Shown piece by piece: positions 52,951-61,598 of a stretch of DNA of 64,000 nucleotides (position 1 is its first letter; the number at the start of each line of letters is the position of its first letter). Under the pieces are notes generated by a model. That model saw only the letters and a program-made list of their open reading frames with translations. It ran no database searches and was not told the DNA's origin. This DNA is from Hyphomicrobiales bacterium (lineage in GTDB: Bacteria > Pseudomonadota > Alphaproteobacteria > Rhizobiales > Xanthobacteraceae): assembly GCA_009377695.1 (NCBI GenBank), contig WHTP01000011.1:1-64000 (forward strand), given 5' to 3'. Position numbers and translations under genes: made by a program.

Positions 52951-53967
52951 CTACTTCGACAAGATGGCGCGCAGCCGTTCCGTCACTGCCGGCGGCGTTG
53001 CGTAGATATCGGCAATCAGTTTCTGCGCGGTGTCGCCGGTCGTGGGCGTAAGCTCGTCACCGAACGTCTTCAGCGCCTCCGCGCGGAGCTCCTTGTCTTT
53101 CAGCGCTTCTGCGAAGGCTCTGCGCAGTTCGGCCGTTCGCTCGGCCGGCATGCCGGGCGGCCCGAAGAACGGTTTGTTGAGCGCGAGCGGGCCGAACATC
53201 ATGGTCATCATCTGTCTGGTCGCGTCGTCCTTGGCGAAATCAAGCGCCAGCGGCGCGTCGATCTTCGGGTTCTTTTCCATTGCGAGCTGCAGCAGGTAGG
53301 TGACCTTCTTGTCGTGTACCCAGTCGGGCTTGGTGCTGTTGAGACTCGACCAGCCCCAGCCGCAGCGTCCGTCCACTTCGCCTCGTTCGATGGCGATGAT
53401 GGTTTCCTGCGAACCCAGATAGCCGGTGATGACCCGGAATTTCGTTCCCATCACTTCGTTGAGGAACATGGGATAGATGTCGGTCGAGGAGCCAGCGCCG
53501 GTGCCGGCGACCGTCATGGTCGTGTCCATCACATCCTTGATCGTCTTGAACTTCGACGCGCCCCAGGCGAGGCAAAGCGTGACGTCCTTGTCCATGGCCG
53601 CGAGCATCGTGAAGTCGGTCATGCGGTAGTTGATCTTGCGCTTGCCGATTAGTGGTTCGATGATCGGTCCGGGCGCTACCGTCCCGATGACGGTACCGTC
53701 GCGCGGAGCGATCTGGTTCATGTGATCGATCATGCGAATGCCACCGGCGCCCGGCATCAGCTGCGCCACCACGGTCGGGTTGCCCGGAATGTACTTGCCC
53801 AGATGCCGCGCCATCACGCGCGCGCCGATGTCGATGCCGCCGCCCGCGGTGCCGGCGACCAGGATAGTGATCTGCTTGCCTTTGTAAAAATGCTGCGCGG
53901 CGGCAGGCATGTGGCCCGCGACGGCGAGCGCGGCAATCGCGAGCGAACAGCGGATCAAGACAAGCAT
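52951..53967 (-). CDS. Bug/TctC-type solute receptor, FYKGK subgroup
   Basis: A 338-residue receptor with a signal peptide (cleaved near MPAAAQ), then HFYKGKQITILVAGTAGGGIDIG. It keeps GKYIPGNPTVVAQLMPGAGG, the TDIYPMFLNEVMGTKF segment and ERGEVDGRCGWGWSSL, but is more diverged than the three members at 33-38 kb. It follows the racemase-like gene by four bases and so belongs to the MmgE/PrpD-racemase operon. Confidence 0.9.
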   Translation of the reverse strand: MLVLIRCSLAIAALAVAGHMPAAAQHFYKGKQITILVAGTAGGGIDIGARVMARHLGKYIPGNPTVVAQLMPGAGGIRMIDHMNQIAPRDGTVIGTVAPGPIIEPLIGKRKINYRMTDFTMLAAMDKDVTLCLAWGASKFKTIKDVMDTTMTVAGTGAGSSTDIYPMFLNEVMGTKFRVITGYLGSQETIIAIERGEVDGRCGWGWSSLNSTKPDWVHDKKVTYLLQLAMEKNPKIDAPLALDFAKDDATRQMMTMMFGPLALNKPFFGPPGMPAERTAELRRAFAEALKDKELRAEALKTFGDELTPTTGDTAQKLIADIYATPPAVTERLRAILSK

Positions 53968-53971
53968 GGCG

Positions 53972-54628
53972 TCATTCCCCCAACACCTTGCGCATACGCG
54001 CGACCGCAGCTTCGCCGCTGGTCAATGTCTTCGCGGCGAGCGCGGGCGGCATCTTCGCGCGCGCCGGCGCCATCGAGATCATGCCCAGCACCACGGTGCC
54101 GAAATCGCCGGCCGCGGCTGTCTGCTCGGCGATCAGCCGATCATGGCGGTCGTTGTCGCCGGCGATGAGCGCGTCGCGTGCGCCCGCGACCCAGATCTCC
54201 TTGATCTCAGGCGTCTTGCCGGCGCGCTTCGCCAACTCATCGAGCGTGCCGCGAATTACCGGCAGCGCGCGCTTCTGGGTCGAGACCACGAGGATCGAGC
54301 CGCCGCGGGCGACCGCCTCGTCCATCATGCCTTCCTCGATGCGCAGCACCGGTACCGTCATGCCCTTGCGGGCTTCCTCCACCGCTGGTCCGAAGGTCGA
54401 GCCTGAGAACACGATGCCATCGGCGCCGCTTGCCTCGCAGTGCCGCAGCAGGCTCGCCAGCCGCGCATAGAGCGGGGACGTGAGCTCGCCATTGGCGCCG
54501 ACGTCGGCGTAAAGCGACTCGTCGAGCACGTTCAGCACCTGCGCCTCACGCCACAGCGTCCTGAACGCCTCCTCGACCGGCGGCATTGCAAGCGGCGTGG
54601 GATGAACCAGGAAGATGCGCTTGGGCAT
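53972..54628 (-). CDS. Asp/Glu racemase-superfamily protein lacking both catalytic cysteines
   Basis: A 218-residue protein with the two-lobed racemase/maleate isomerase/arylmalonate decarboxylase fold: LVHPTPLAMPPVEEAF, then GIVFSGSTFGPAVEEA (residues 72-87) and TVVLGMISMAPARAKM (178-192). The first cysteine position is within S75-G-S77, and the second is Met183. Either the chemistry differs or it is a binding protein. It starts four bases from the stop of the MmgE/PrpD gene and is followed by a receptor. Confidence 0.82.
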   Translation of the reverse strand: MPKRIFLVHPTPLAMPPVEEAFRTLWREAQVLNVLDESLYADVGANGELTSPLYARLASLLRHCEASGADGIVFSGSTFGPAVEEARKGMTVPVLRIEEGMMDEAVARGGSILVVSTQKRALPVIRGTLDELAKRAGKTPEIKEIWVAGARDALIAGDNDRHDRLIAEQTAAAGDFGTVVLGMISMAPARAKMPPALAAKTLTSGEAAVARMRKVLGE

Positions 54629-54632
54629 GACG

Positions 54633-56033
54633 TCAACGCGCCGGCTTCGCCAGCGCGTCGATCAGCGGCGTCACGTCCGCCATGTCCTCGATTGACCAGA
54701 GGCGCTGCGCCAGTTTCTGCGCCTTTGCGCCGCCGTGCACCGGCTCGACCAGGCCGATGAATTTCGCCTTGAGACCCTCGTCGTCGAGCGGGACGAGGCG
54801 CGAGCCCATCGCCTCGTCGGCCTGCCGCACGAACTTGCCTTTCGCCGTCGTCACGGTCACCCGCGCCGGCCGCAGCTTGGGATAAAGCCGGTCGACCTCG
54901 TGCGGTGCGCTGATCTCGAACTTCGATGCCAGCGCCGCCCAGCCCGGATCGTTGCGGACGGTGTCCTCGAAATAGGCGACCTTGATGTTGCGGAATCTCA
55001 GCGCCAGCGACATCAGATATCTGAAGCTCAGTTGCGCGCTGGCGTAGTCGTCCCAGCCGGTGCCGGCATGTTCGGCGGCGATGCGGTAGGTCTCGACCGC
55101 GACATGCTTCACCTCGTCGCTCGCGATTGTCTCGTCGTTGAGAATCCCGATCAGCGCCTCGACCGCCGGCTGGATATGACGGCAGCACGGGTTCGGCTTG
55201 ATGTAGCAATCGGTGATGCCGAACGGCACCGCCGGCGGCAGCTCCACCGGGCGTGCGCGGTCGGCGTTGTAGGCATAGGCCTGCATGAAGCCGTCGCGCG
55301 CCTCGATCACGCCGGGCGGTCCCTCCACGCCGGCCTCCGCGAGCAGGGCCGCCTGCAGGCCTTCGCGCGACGCGTGGCCGGCGTGCAGCCGCTTGATATC
55401 GGCGCCACCGTTGACGAAGGCGAACAGCCCGGCCGAGCTCGATCCCGCAATGCCGAGCGCATTCGACAACTGCTGCTGCGTCAGCCCGCGCAACTTGCCG
55501 ATCGCCATCGCCGCGCCGAATACCGCGACCGCGCCGGTCGGATGGAAGCCGCGATGGCGCAAATCGGGATGCACCGCGCGGCCGATCGCCGTCACGGTCT
55601 CGTAGCCCGCGACCATCGCTTCGATCAGTTGCGCGCCGCTCGCCTTCTTCACGTAGCCTGCGGAGAGGATCGCCGGCACCACGGTGCAACCGGGATGCAC
55701 GGAGCCTTTGGTGTAGCCGTCGTCGAGCTCGATGCCGTGCGCAGCGGTGCCGCCAAGGAAGGCGGCGTCGATCAGGTCGGCACGGCGGGCGCGGCCCGCC
55801 ACCGGAATCTGACCGGCGGGGCGCGTCGCGATCAGCACCGTCTCCGCCTGCGTCGCGATGCTGCCCTGCGCGCCCGAGATCATCACGCCAACGGTGTCGA
55901 GCAGATGCCGGCGCGCGTAGTGGCGAACTTCGTCACTGAGCGCGTCGTGGCGCAACGTCGATACGAACGTGATGATGTTGTCGGTCGCGCCATCGGCGGG
56001 ATGGCGGGTGTGCAAGGCTTCAGCGTGTGACAT
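54633..56033 (-). CDS. MmgE/PrpD-family protein
   Basis: A 466-residue member of the 2-methylcitrate/cis-aconitate/itaconate-processing lyase family. Signatures: NIITFVSTLRHDALSDEVRHYARRHLLDTVGVM (pieces RRHLLDTVGVM), TAAHGIELDDGY with the conserved His-Asp region near 105, SVHPGCTVVPAIL, and TDCYIKPNPCCRHIQPAVEA near 275. It dehydrates or decarboxylates a di- or tricarboxylic acid. It is grouped with CoA ligase and acyl-CoA dehydrogenase upstream and racemase-like and receptor genes downstream. Confidence 0.9.
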   Translation of the reverse strand: MSHAEALHTRHPADGATDNIITFVSTLRHDALSDEVRHYARRHLLDTVGVMISGAQGSIATQAETVLIATRPAGQIPVAGRARRADLIDAAFLGGTAAHGIELDDGYTKGSVHPGCTVVPAILSAGYVKKASGAQLIEAMVAGYETVTAIGRAVHPDLRHRGFHPTGAVAVFGAAMAIGKLRGLTQQQLSNALGIAGSSSAGLFAFVNGGADIKRLHAGHASREGLQAALLAEAGVEGPPGVIEARDGFMQAYAYNADRARPVELPPAVPFGITDCYIKPNPCCRHIQPAVEALIGILNDETIASDEVKHVAVETYRIAAEHAGTGWDDYASAQLSFRYLMSLALRFRNIKVAYFEDTVRNDPGWAALASKFEISAPHEVDRLYPKLRPARVTVTTAKGKFVRQADEAMGSRLVPLDDEGLKAKFIGLVEPVHGGAKAQKLAQRLWSIEDMADVTPLIDALAKPAR

Positions 56034-56049
56034 GAGCGCTCCTCCCTTA

Positions 56050-56190
56050 AGGCAATTCCCATGTCGATCGGCTCTATCCTCCGCTCATTCCCGCGCAGCG
56101 GGAATCCAGAATCTTCTTTGTCGTTCTGGGTCCCCGCTTTCGCGGGGACGAGCGGAAGCCAAACGCAATTGGAAACCGCGGGTCTTCCAG
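56050..56190. repeat. REP-like repeat in the CoA ligase / MmgE gap
   Basis: CATTCCCGCGCAGCGGGAATCCAGAATC with GTCGTTCTGGGTCCCCGCTTTCGCGGGGACGA forms two hairpins in the 177-base gap of an otherwise compact operon. A related class is at 10603 and 47709. Confidence 0.65.
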
Positions 56191-56210
56191 TTGGGTGCAT
56201 TATGCCCCGC

Positions 56211-58265
56211 TCAGGCGCGCTTCACCAGCGCGTCGACCGCGACCACGCCGTCGGTGCGCACGATCAGCGGGTTGATCTCGGCCTCGACGACGGAGGGTTC
56301 CTCGGCGAGACGCGACAGTGCCACGATCGCCTCCGCAAGCGCATCGAGATCGCCCTTCGGCCGTCCGCGGAAACCAGCGAAAGCCTGCAGCCCGCGCACC
56401 TCGCCGATCATCTCCCTGGCAATTGCAAGATCGACCGGCGCGAGCCGGAGGCTGCGGTCGCGGTAGAGCTCGGTGAGGATACCGCCGGCAGCGACCATCA
56501 CCAGCGGGCCGGCCGCGGGATCGACGCGATAGCCGATCAGCGCCTCGCCGATGCCTGACACCATCGGCTGAACCAGCAGGCGCAGGATGCGCGTGTTGGG
56601 TGCCCGCTGCGCGACATTGGCGCGAATTTGCGTAATGGCCGCGAGCAACGCGTCGTCGTTGGCGACCCCAAGCACAACGCCGCCGGCCTCGGTCTTGTGC
56701 GCGATCTCGGCCGAGAGTGCCTTGACGACGACGGGATAAGCGAACGGCAGGGCCGGCACCCGCGTGATGCCAGCATCGAGCACCACCGCCGGCGCGCGCG
56801 GAATCCCGAACCGTTCGATCAGCGCGCCGGCCTCGACCTCGTCGAGCATGCGACCACCGCCGGGCGCAGGACGGACGACCTGCTTCGGAGCGGGCCGCGG
56901 CGCACGCCTTCTCAACGCCGCGGCGATCGCATCGGCGCAGGCTTCGGGCGTGCGGAAGCTCGGCACGCCCGCTTCGCTCAGCATCGCGAGCGCATCGGGC
57001 GCATCGGGCACGAGGCAGGCCGCCAGCGGTTTCGCAGAGCCGGCGCAGTCGACGATCGGCTTGACCGCAAGCTCCGGGTGGAAGCGCGCCGAGGAGCCGA
57101 TCACCGCCAGGATGACGTCGTATTCCGGCGCCGTCGTGAGGATATCGAGCGCTGCCTTCATCACGTCATAGCGCGCGCCGGCGAGCGTCACGTCGACGAT
57201 CCGGGCCGGCTTCACGTCGATGCCGGCGGCCTTGAAGCGCGCCAGCGTTTCCGCGCTCGGCTGCGTGATCGACACGCCCTGCACGCTCAGCGGATCGACC
57301 ACCATGGTCGCGCCGCCGCCGGTGGTTGTTACTACGCCGACCGCGGCGCGCCGCGACGCAGGAGCACGCAGCCGCATCATCAGCGGCAAGCCCTCGATGA
57401 GGCCATCGAGCGTCGTCACCCGCGCGATCCCGCAGTCGGCAAGGAAGGCGTCGGCGACATCGTCCTCGCCGGCAAGCGCACCAGTGTGCGACACCGCGAG
57501 TTCGCGCGCCGCCTCCGAGCGGCCGAGCTTGTAGGCGAGGATTGGTTTGCCGCGTTCGTGGGCGGCAAGCGCAAAGCGGCGCAGCGCCTCGGCGTTGCGC
57601 ATGGTTTCGAGGAACAGCATGTAGCCGTCGATGCCCGGATCATCGAGCGTGGCTTCGCAAATCTCACCGAGCGAGAGATCGACCTCGTTGCCGACCGACA
57701 CCAGGCCCGCAAAGCCGATGCCGCGCGCCTTCCCGCGCGAGAGCAGCGAGCCGATCATGCTGCCGGAATGCGAGGCCGCAAAGATGCGACCAGCCGGTAG
57801 CTCCGGTTCATCGAAGGCGGCATTGGCGGTGAGCATTGCGCGGGTGCGCAGATCGACAATGCCGAGGCTTGACGGTCCGACCACGCGGATGCCGGTGGCC
57901 TTGCAGATGGCGCGCAGTCGCGCCACCCGCTGGTCGCCCGCTTCGCCAGCCTCGGTAAAGCCGTCGGCCAGGACGGTCGCAACTTTGACGCCATGATTGC
58001 CGCATGCAGCCACCGCCTCGACGGCTGCGTCGGACGATGTGACGACATAGGCATGGTCGGGGACTTCCGGCAGCGCCGCAAGCGTCGGCCATGCGCGCTC
58101 GCCGAGCACGCTGTCGCGGCCCGGATTGATCGGATAGACACGCCCGGCATAGCCCATCTGGCGCAGAAATTTCAGCGGCCGGCCGGCGGTCTTCGAGACA
58201 TCGTTCGATTGCCCGACGATCGCGACCGATTGCGGCGCGAACAGCGCCTCACGCAACGTGTTCAT
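56211..58265 (-). CDS. ADP-forming acyl-CoA synthetase (fused alpha and beta)
   Basis: A 684-residue enzyme. Order: CoA-binding domain (residues 5-~130, PQSVAIVGQSNDVSKTAGRP), succinyl-CoA-ligase-like domains with the phosphorylated histidine in SHTGALAG (near 260), and a C-terminal ATP-grasp domain from about 470 (FAYPVVVKALSAEIAHKTEAGGV split across the loop; EAEINPLIV near the end). It makes or uses acyl-CoA with ATP/ADP. The ATG at 58263-58265 is one base from the acyl-CoA dehydrogenase stop region, implying coupling. Confidence 0.92.
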   Translation of the reverse strand: MNTLREALFAPQSVAIVGQSNDVSKTAGRPLKFLRQMGYAGRVYPINPGRDSVLGERAWPTLAALPEVPDHAYVVTSSDAAVEAVAACGNHGVKVATVLADGFTEAGEAGDQRVARLRAICKATGIRVVGPSSLGIVDLRTRAMLTANAAFDEPELPAGRIFAASHSGSMIGSLLSRGKARGIGFAGLVSVGNEVDLSLGEICEATLDDPGIDGYMLFLETMRNAEALRRFALAAHERGKPILAYKLGRSEAARELAVSHTGALAGEDDVADAFLADCGIARVTTLDGLIEGLPLMMRLRAPASRRAAVGVVTTTGGGATMVVDPLSVQGVSITQPSAETLARFKAAGIDVKPARIVDVTLAGARYDVMKAALDILTTAPEYDVILAVIGSSARFHPELAVKPIVDCAGSAKPLAACLVPDAPDALAMLSEAGVPSFRTPEACADAIAAALRRRAPRPAPKQVVRPAPGGGRMLDEVEAGALIERFGIPRAPAVVLDAGITRVPALPFAYPVVVKALSAEIAHKTEAGGVVLGVANDDALLAAITQIRANVAQRAPNTRILRLLVQPMVSGIGEALIGYRVDPAAGPLVMVAAGGILTELYRDRSLRLAPVDLAIAREMIGEVRGLQAFAGFRGRPKGDLDALAEAIVALSRLAEEPSVVEAEINPLIVRTDGVVAVDALVKRA

Positions 58266-58266
58266 G

Positions 58267-59442
58267 TCATTCGGCCGCTTCCGCCCCGGTCCTGCGGGGC
58301 GGCCGCTGGTCGAAGCGGCGGTCGAACACATGTTCCGCGATCCGGTTCTTGAGGATCTCGATCGAGCCGCCGGCGATCATCCAGCCGCGGCAGCGTCGCA
58401 TGCAGTACTCCACCAGCGCCTCACGGCTGTAACCGATCGCGCCCATCGCCTGCACCGCCTCGTGCGCGAGCTCGAAACCGGTCTGATTGCAGGCCGCCTT
58501 GGCGATCGCGGTCTCATAGGCCGATGGCAGTCCGCGGTCGGCATTGGTGGCGGCGCGGTAGAGCAGGAGCTGCGCGCCTTCGAGCTTGATCGCCATCTCG
58601 GCGAACTTCCATTGCAGGCCTTGGAATTCGCACAACGGCCGTCCGAACTGCTCGCGCGTGGCGCAGTAATCGCGCGCGGTGTTGTAGGCATAGCGGCCGA
58701 GCGCAAGCGAGCGGGCGGAATTGCCGAGCCGCTCGACGTTGAAGCTCGCGATCTGCTTCTTGAAGCCGCCGGGGCCGAGCAGCACGTTCTCGGCCGGGAT
58801 GCGGCAGTTCTCGAAATGCAGCTCCGACCATTCCTCGCCGCTCATGAAGCTCGACGGCGTGCCAACCGTGAATCCAGGTGTGTCGCGCTCGACGAGCACC
58901 GAGCCGATGCCGCCGAGGCCGGGCGCATAGCGCACATAGACCAGGAACACCTTCGCATCCGGGCTGAAGGTCGAGAACAGTTTCGACCCGTTGATGATGT
59001 AATGGTTGCCGTCCTGCTTGGCGCTGGTCGTGAGCTCCGTTACCGCCGATCCGGCGGCGGGCTCGGTCATGCCAAGGCTCATGACGGCGCCGCCGGAGAG
59101 CAGCGCCGGCAGCCAGCGCTCTTTCTGCGCGGGCGTGGCGTATTCCGCAAACGTGCGGATCGGGCCGAAATTGCCGAACTGCACGACGTCGGCGCTGCGC
59201 GGGCACACCAGCGCGACCTGTTCGATCGCGATCACCGCGTCCATCAGCGTGCCGCCAATGCCGCCATCCTTCTCCGGGATGGTGATGCCCATGAGCCCCT
59301 GTTCGCTCATCAGCTTCGCCACGTCGAAAGGGAACCGCGGTTCGTGTGCGCGCTTGAGCGCATCCTTGGCGAGATGCGCCTGCGCGAACTTGTGCACGGA
59401 GTCGGCGAATAGTTTTTGTTCTTCGGTGAAGTCGAAATTCAT
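58267..59442 (-). CDS. Acyl-CoA dehydrogenase family protein
   Basis: A 391-residue flavoprotein. It has the ACAD order: N-terminal helices, MSLGMTEPAAGSAVTELTTSA with FAD contacts near residue 135, a beta domain with FTVGTPSSFMSGEEWSELHFENCRIPAENVL (ending in the usual CRIPxENVL), and RYAYNTARDYCATREQFGRPL. In the C-terminal loop the usual Y-E-G-T reads IAGGSIEIL, so the MCAD-type catalytic glutamate is a glycine; another residue may act, as in isovaleryl-type enzymes, or the reaction may differ. It is first in the operon with the CoA ligase. Confidence 0.92.
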   Translation of the reverse strand: MNFDFTEEQKLFADSVHKFAQAHLAKDALKRAHEPRFPFDVAKLMSEQGLMGITIPEKDGGIGGTLMDAVIAIEQVALVCPRSADVVQFGNFGPIRTFAEYATPAQKERWLPALLSGGAVMSLGMTEPAAGSAVTELTTSAKQDGNHYIINGSKLFSTFSPDAKVFLVYVRYAPGLGGIGSVLVERDTPGFTVGTPSSFMSGEEWSELHFENCRIPAENVLLGPGGFKKQIASFNVERLGNSARSLALGRYAYNTARDYCATREQFGRPLCEFQGLQWKFAEMAIKLEGAQLLLYRAATNADRGLPSAYETAIAKAACNQTGFELAHEAVQAMGAIGYSREALVEYCMRRCRGWMIAGGSIEILKNRIAEHVFDRRFDQRPPRRTGAEAAE

Positions 59443-59462
59443 GGGCTACCCGATTGCACATT

Positions 59463-59560
59463 CTGTAGGGTGGGCGAAGGCGCAACACAGATGTTTTCAC
59501 AGGAGGGCGCCTTCGCCCACCATAGCACGGCGCGGCACATGGTGGGCAAAGGCGTGCGGC
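59463..59560. repeat. REP-like repeat (TGTAGGGTGGGC class)
   Basis: TGTAGGGTGGGCGAAGGCGC pairs with GCGCCTTCGCCCACCATAG, followed by a second ATGGTGGGCAAAGGCG. It fills the gap between the dehydrogenase start and the end of the receptor operon. The same class is at 31245. Confidence 0.7.
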
Positions 59561-59608
59561 CTCCCGACCTAGTCCATGAGCGTGCCAACGCCTTTCACGC
59601 TAGATATG

Positions 59609-60595
59609 CTATTTCGCCATCGCTCCCGAGCGCTTCACAACCTCCGACCACTTGCGTTCCTCGCGGTCGATCACGGTGGCGTAGTCCTCGGGGGTTCCCG
59701 GCGATGCCTCGGTGCCGTCGCGGGCCATGCGCGCGATCGTCTCGGGATCGGCAAGCGCCTGCCGCAGCGCCGCGTTGAGCTTGTCGACGATCGGGCGCGG
59801 CGTGCCGACGGGTGCGACGATGCCGTAGCGCAGCACCGCTTCGAAGCCGGGAAGGGCCGCTTCCGCCACCGTCGGCAAGTCCGGGAAGATTTTTGAGCGT
59901 GCCGTGCCGGTCACCGCCAGCGCGCGCACCTTGCCGTCCTTGACGATGCCGATCGCCGACGGCAGCGACGAGAAATACATAGACACGTGTCCGCCGAGCA
60001 GGTCGGTGAGCGCGGGACCGGTGCCCTTGTAAGGAACGTGCACCAGCTTGACGCCCGCCATATATGCGAACAGCTCCGCGCCGAGATGAATGCCCGAGCC
60101 GACGCCCGCCGAGGCGTAGGTGAGCTTGCCCGGCTCTTTCTTGGCAAGCGCGATCAGCTCGGGAACGGTCTTGGCGGGGATCGACGGATGGACGAGGACG
60201 ATCAACGCGCTCGATCCAATCATCCCGACCGGCGCAAAATCCTTGCGCACGTCGTAGCCGACGTTTGGCAGCAGCGTCGGATTGACCGCCAGCGAACCAG
60301 TGCCGCCGATCACCAAGGTGTAACCGTCGGGCGTGGCCTTTGCGACCTGGCGCGTTGCGAGCGCGCCGCCAGCACCGGGACGGTTATCGATCACGACCTG
60401 CTGGCCAAGGGTCTTGCTCATCTTCTCGCCGACGGTGCGCGCCATCACGTCGTTGCCGCCGCCGGCCGCGTAGGGCACCACGAGCGTGATCGGGCGGTTG
60501 GGATAGTCTTGGGCTTGTGCTTGTGCCTGCGTCACGCCGAACGCGGCGGCCACGAGCGCTGATAGCAACGAGAGCATGGTTGTCGATCCTGTCAT
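59609..60595 (-). CDS. Bug/TctC-type receptor, tandem array member 4 (last transcribed)
   Basis: A 328-residue receptor with leader (cleaved near TQAQAQAQ), then YPNRPITLVVPYAAGGGNDVMAR. Family order is complete: KTLGQQVVIDNRPGAGG, YASAGVGSGIHLGAELFAYMAG, VHVPYKGTGPALTDLLGGHV and the C-terminal EERKWSEVVKRSG. The start may be the ATG at 60595 or the ATG at 60577 (MLSLLS). It lies seven bases after the next receptor's stop, so the genes form one transcript. Confidence 0.93.
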   Translation of the reverse strand: MTGSTTMLSLLSALVAAAFGVTQAQAQAQDYPNRPITLVVPYAAGGGNDVMARTVGEKMSKTLGQQVVIDNRPGAGGALATRQVAKATPDGYTLVIGGTGSLAVNPTLLPNVGYDVRKDFAPVGMIGSSALIVLVHPSIPAKTVPELIALAKKEPGKLTYASAGVGSGIHLGAELFAYMAGVKLVHVPYKGTGPALTDLLGGHVSMYFSSLPSAIGIVKDGKVRALAVTGTARSKIFPDLPTVAEAALPGFEAVLRYGIVAPVGTPRPIVDKLNAALRQALADPETIARMARDGTEASPGTPEDYATVIDREERKWSEVVKRSGAMAK

Positions 60596-60602
60596 GGGTT
60601 GT

Positions 60603-61598
60603 TCAGTTGGCGGCTAAGCCGAGGTCCTTGATGATCGCCGACCACTTCGGCTCCTCGCGGTCGATTATCGTCGTGAATTCTTCAGGCGTGGTCGCAAGCG
60701 GCTCGACACCCTCTTGAGCGAGGAGCTTGAGAACGGACTCGTTCGCGAGCGTGGCGCGCAGCTCACGATTGAGCCGGTCGATGATAGGGCGCGGCGTGGC
60801 CGCAGGCGCGAGCAGCCCATAGCCCAGCACGGCCTCGAAGCCGGGGAACCCCGATTCGGCGACGGTGGGCACGTTTGGAACGAGCGATGAACGCTTGGCG
60901 CTGGTCACCGCCAGCGCCCGCACGGTGCCGGCGCCGATATGGCTGTGCACGTTCGGGATCGCGCTGAACAGGAGCGAGATGTGGCCGCCAAGCAGATCGC
61001 TTAACGCCGGCATCGCGCCGCGATAGGGCACATGGGCCATCTTGATCGTTGCCGTGTGCGCCAGGAGCTCGCCGGACAGATGATTGACAGTGCCGATACC
61101 GGGCGAGCCGTATTGAATGGGCTTGTCCGCATTGTTGGCTTGTTTGACGAGCTCCGCGATCGAGCGCACCGGCGACTTCGCGTTGACCGCAACGACGTTC
61201 GGGACCGCGCCGACGAAACCGATCGATGCCAGGTCCTTGCGCTCATAGCCCGCGTTGCGGGTGAGGCGGAGCGCGATCGTCAGCGTCGCATTGGTGCCGA
61301 GCAGGAGCGTGTAGCCATCCGGCCGGCTGGTCGCGACTGCGCGGGCACCGATGGTGCTGCCGGCGCCGCCACGGTTGTCGATCACGATCGGCTGCTTGAG
61401 CGCCTCGCTGAGCTTGTCGGAGATCGCGCGAGCAATGACGCTGGTGCTGCCGCCCGGCGTGAACGGAACGATCAACGTGATCGGCTTGGTGGGATAGTCC
61501 TGTGCCTGCGCCTGTGCGCTCCCGAGCAAGACGATAGCGGCGAAGAGCGCGACGACTGCAGCACGAGCAATCATGGTGGCCGATTCCGTTCGCCTCAT
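60603..61598 (-). CDS. Bug/TctC-type receptor, tandem array member 3
   Basis: A 331-residue receptor. The start at 61596-61598 overlaps the stop of the upstream receptor (ATGA); ATG at 61574 would give a shorter, more usual leader (MIARAAVVALFAAIVLLGSA). Mature start YPTKPITLIVPFTPGGSTSVIAR. It has YGSPGIGTVNHLSGELLAH, AHVPYRGAMPALSDLLGGHI and AVTSAKRSSLVPNVPTVAES. The array neighbours share most of these, so they are recent-looking paralogues with diverged pockets. Confidence 0.93.
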   Translation of the reverse strand: MRRTESATMIARAAVVALFAAIVLLGSAQAQAQDYPTKPITLIVPFTPGGSTSVIARAISDKLSEALKQPIVIDNRGGAGSTIGARAVATSRPDGYTLLLGTNATLTIALRLTRNAGYERKDLASIGFVGAVPNVVAVNAKSPVRSIAELVKQANNADKPIQYGSPGIGTVNHLSGELLAHTATIKMAHVPYRGAMPALSDLLGGHISLLFSAIPNVHSHIGAGTVRALAVTSAKRSSLVPNVPTVAESGFPGFEAVLGYGLLAPAATPRPIIDRLNRELRATLANESVLKLLAQEGVEPLATTPEEFTTIIDREEPKWSAIIKDLGLAAN

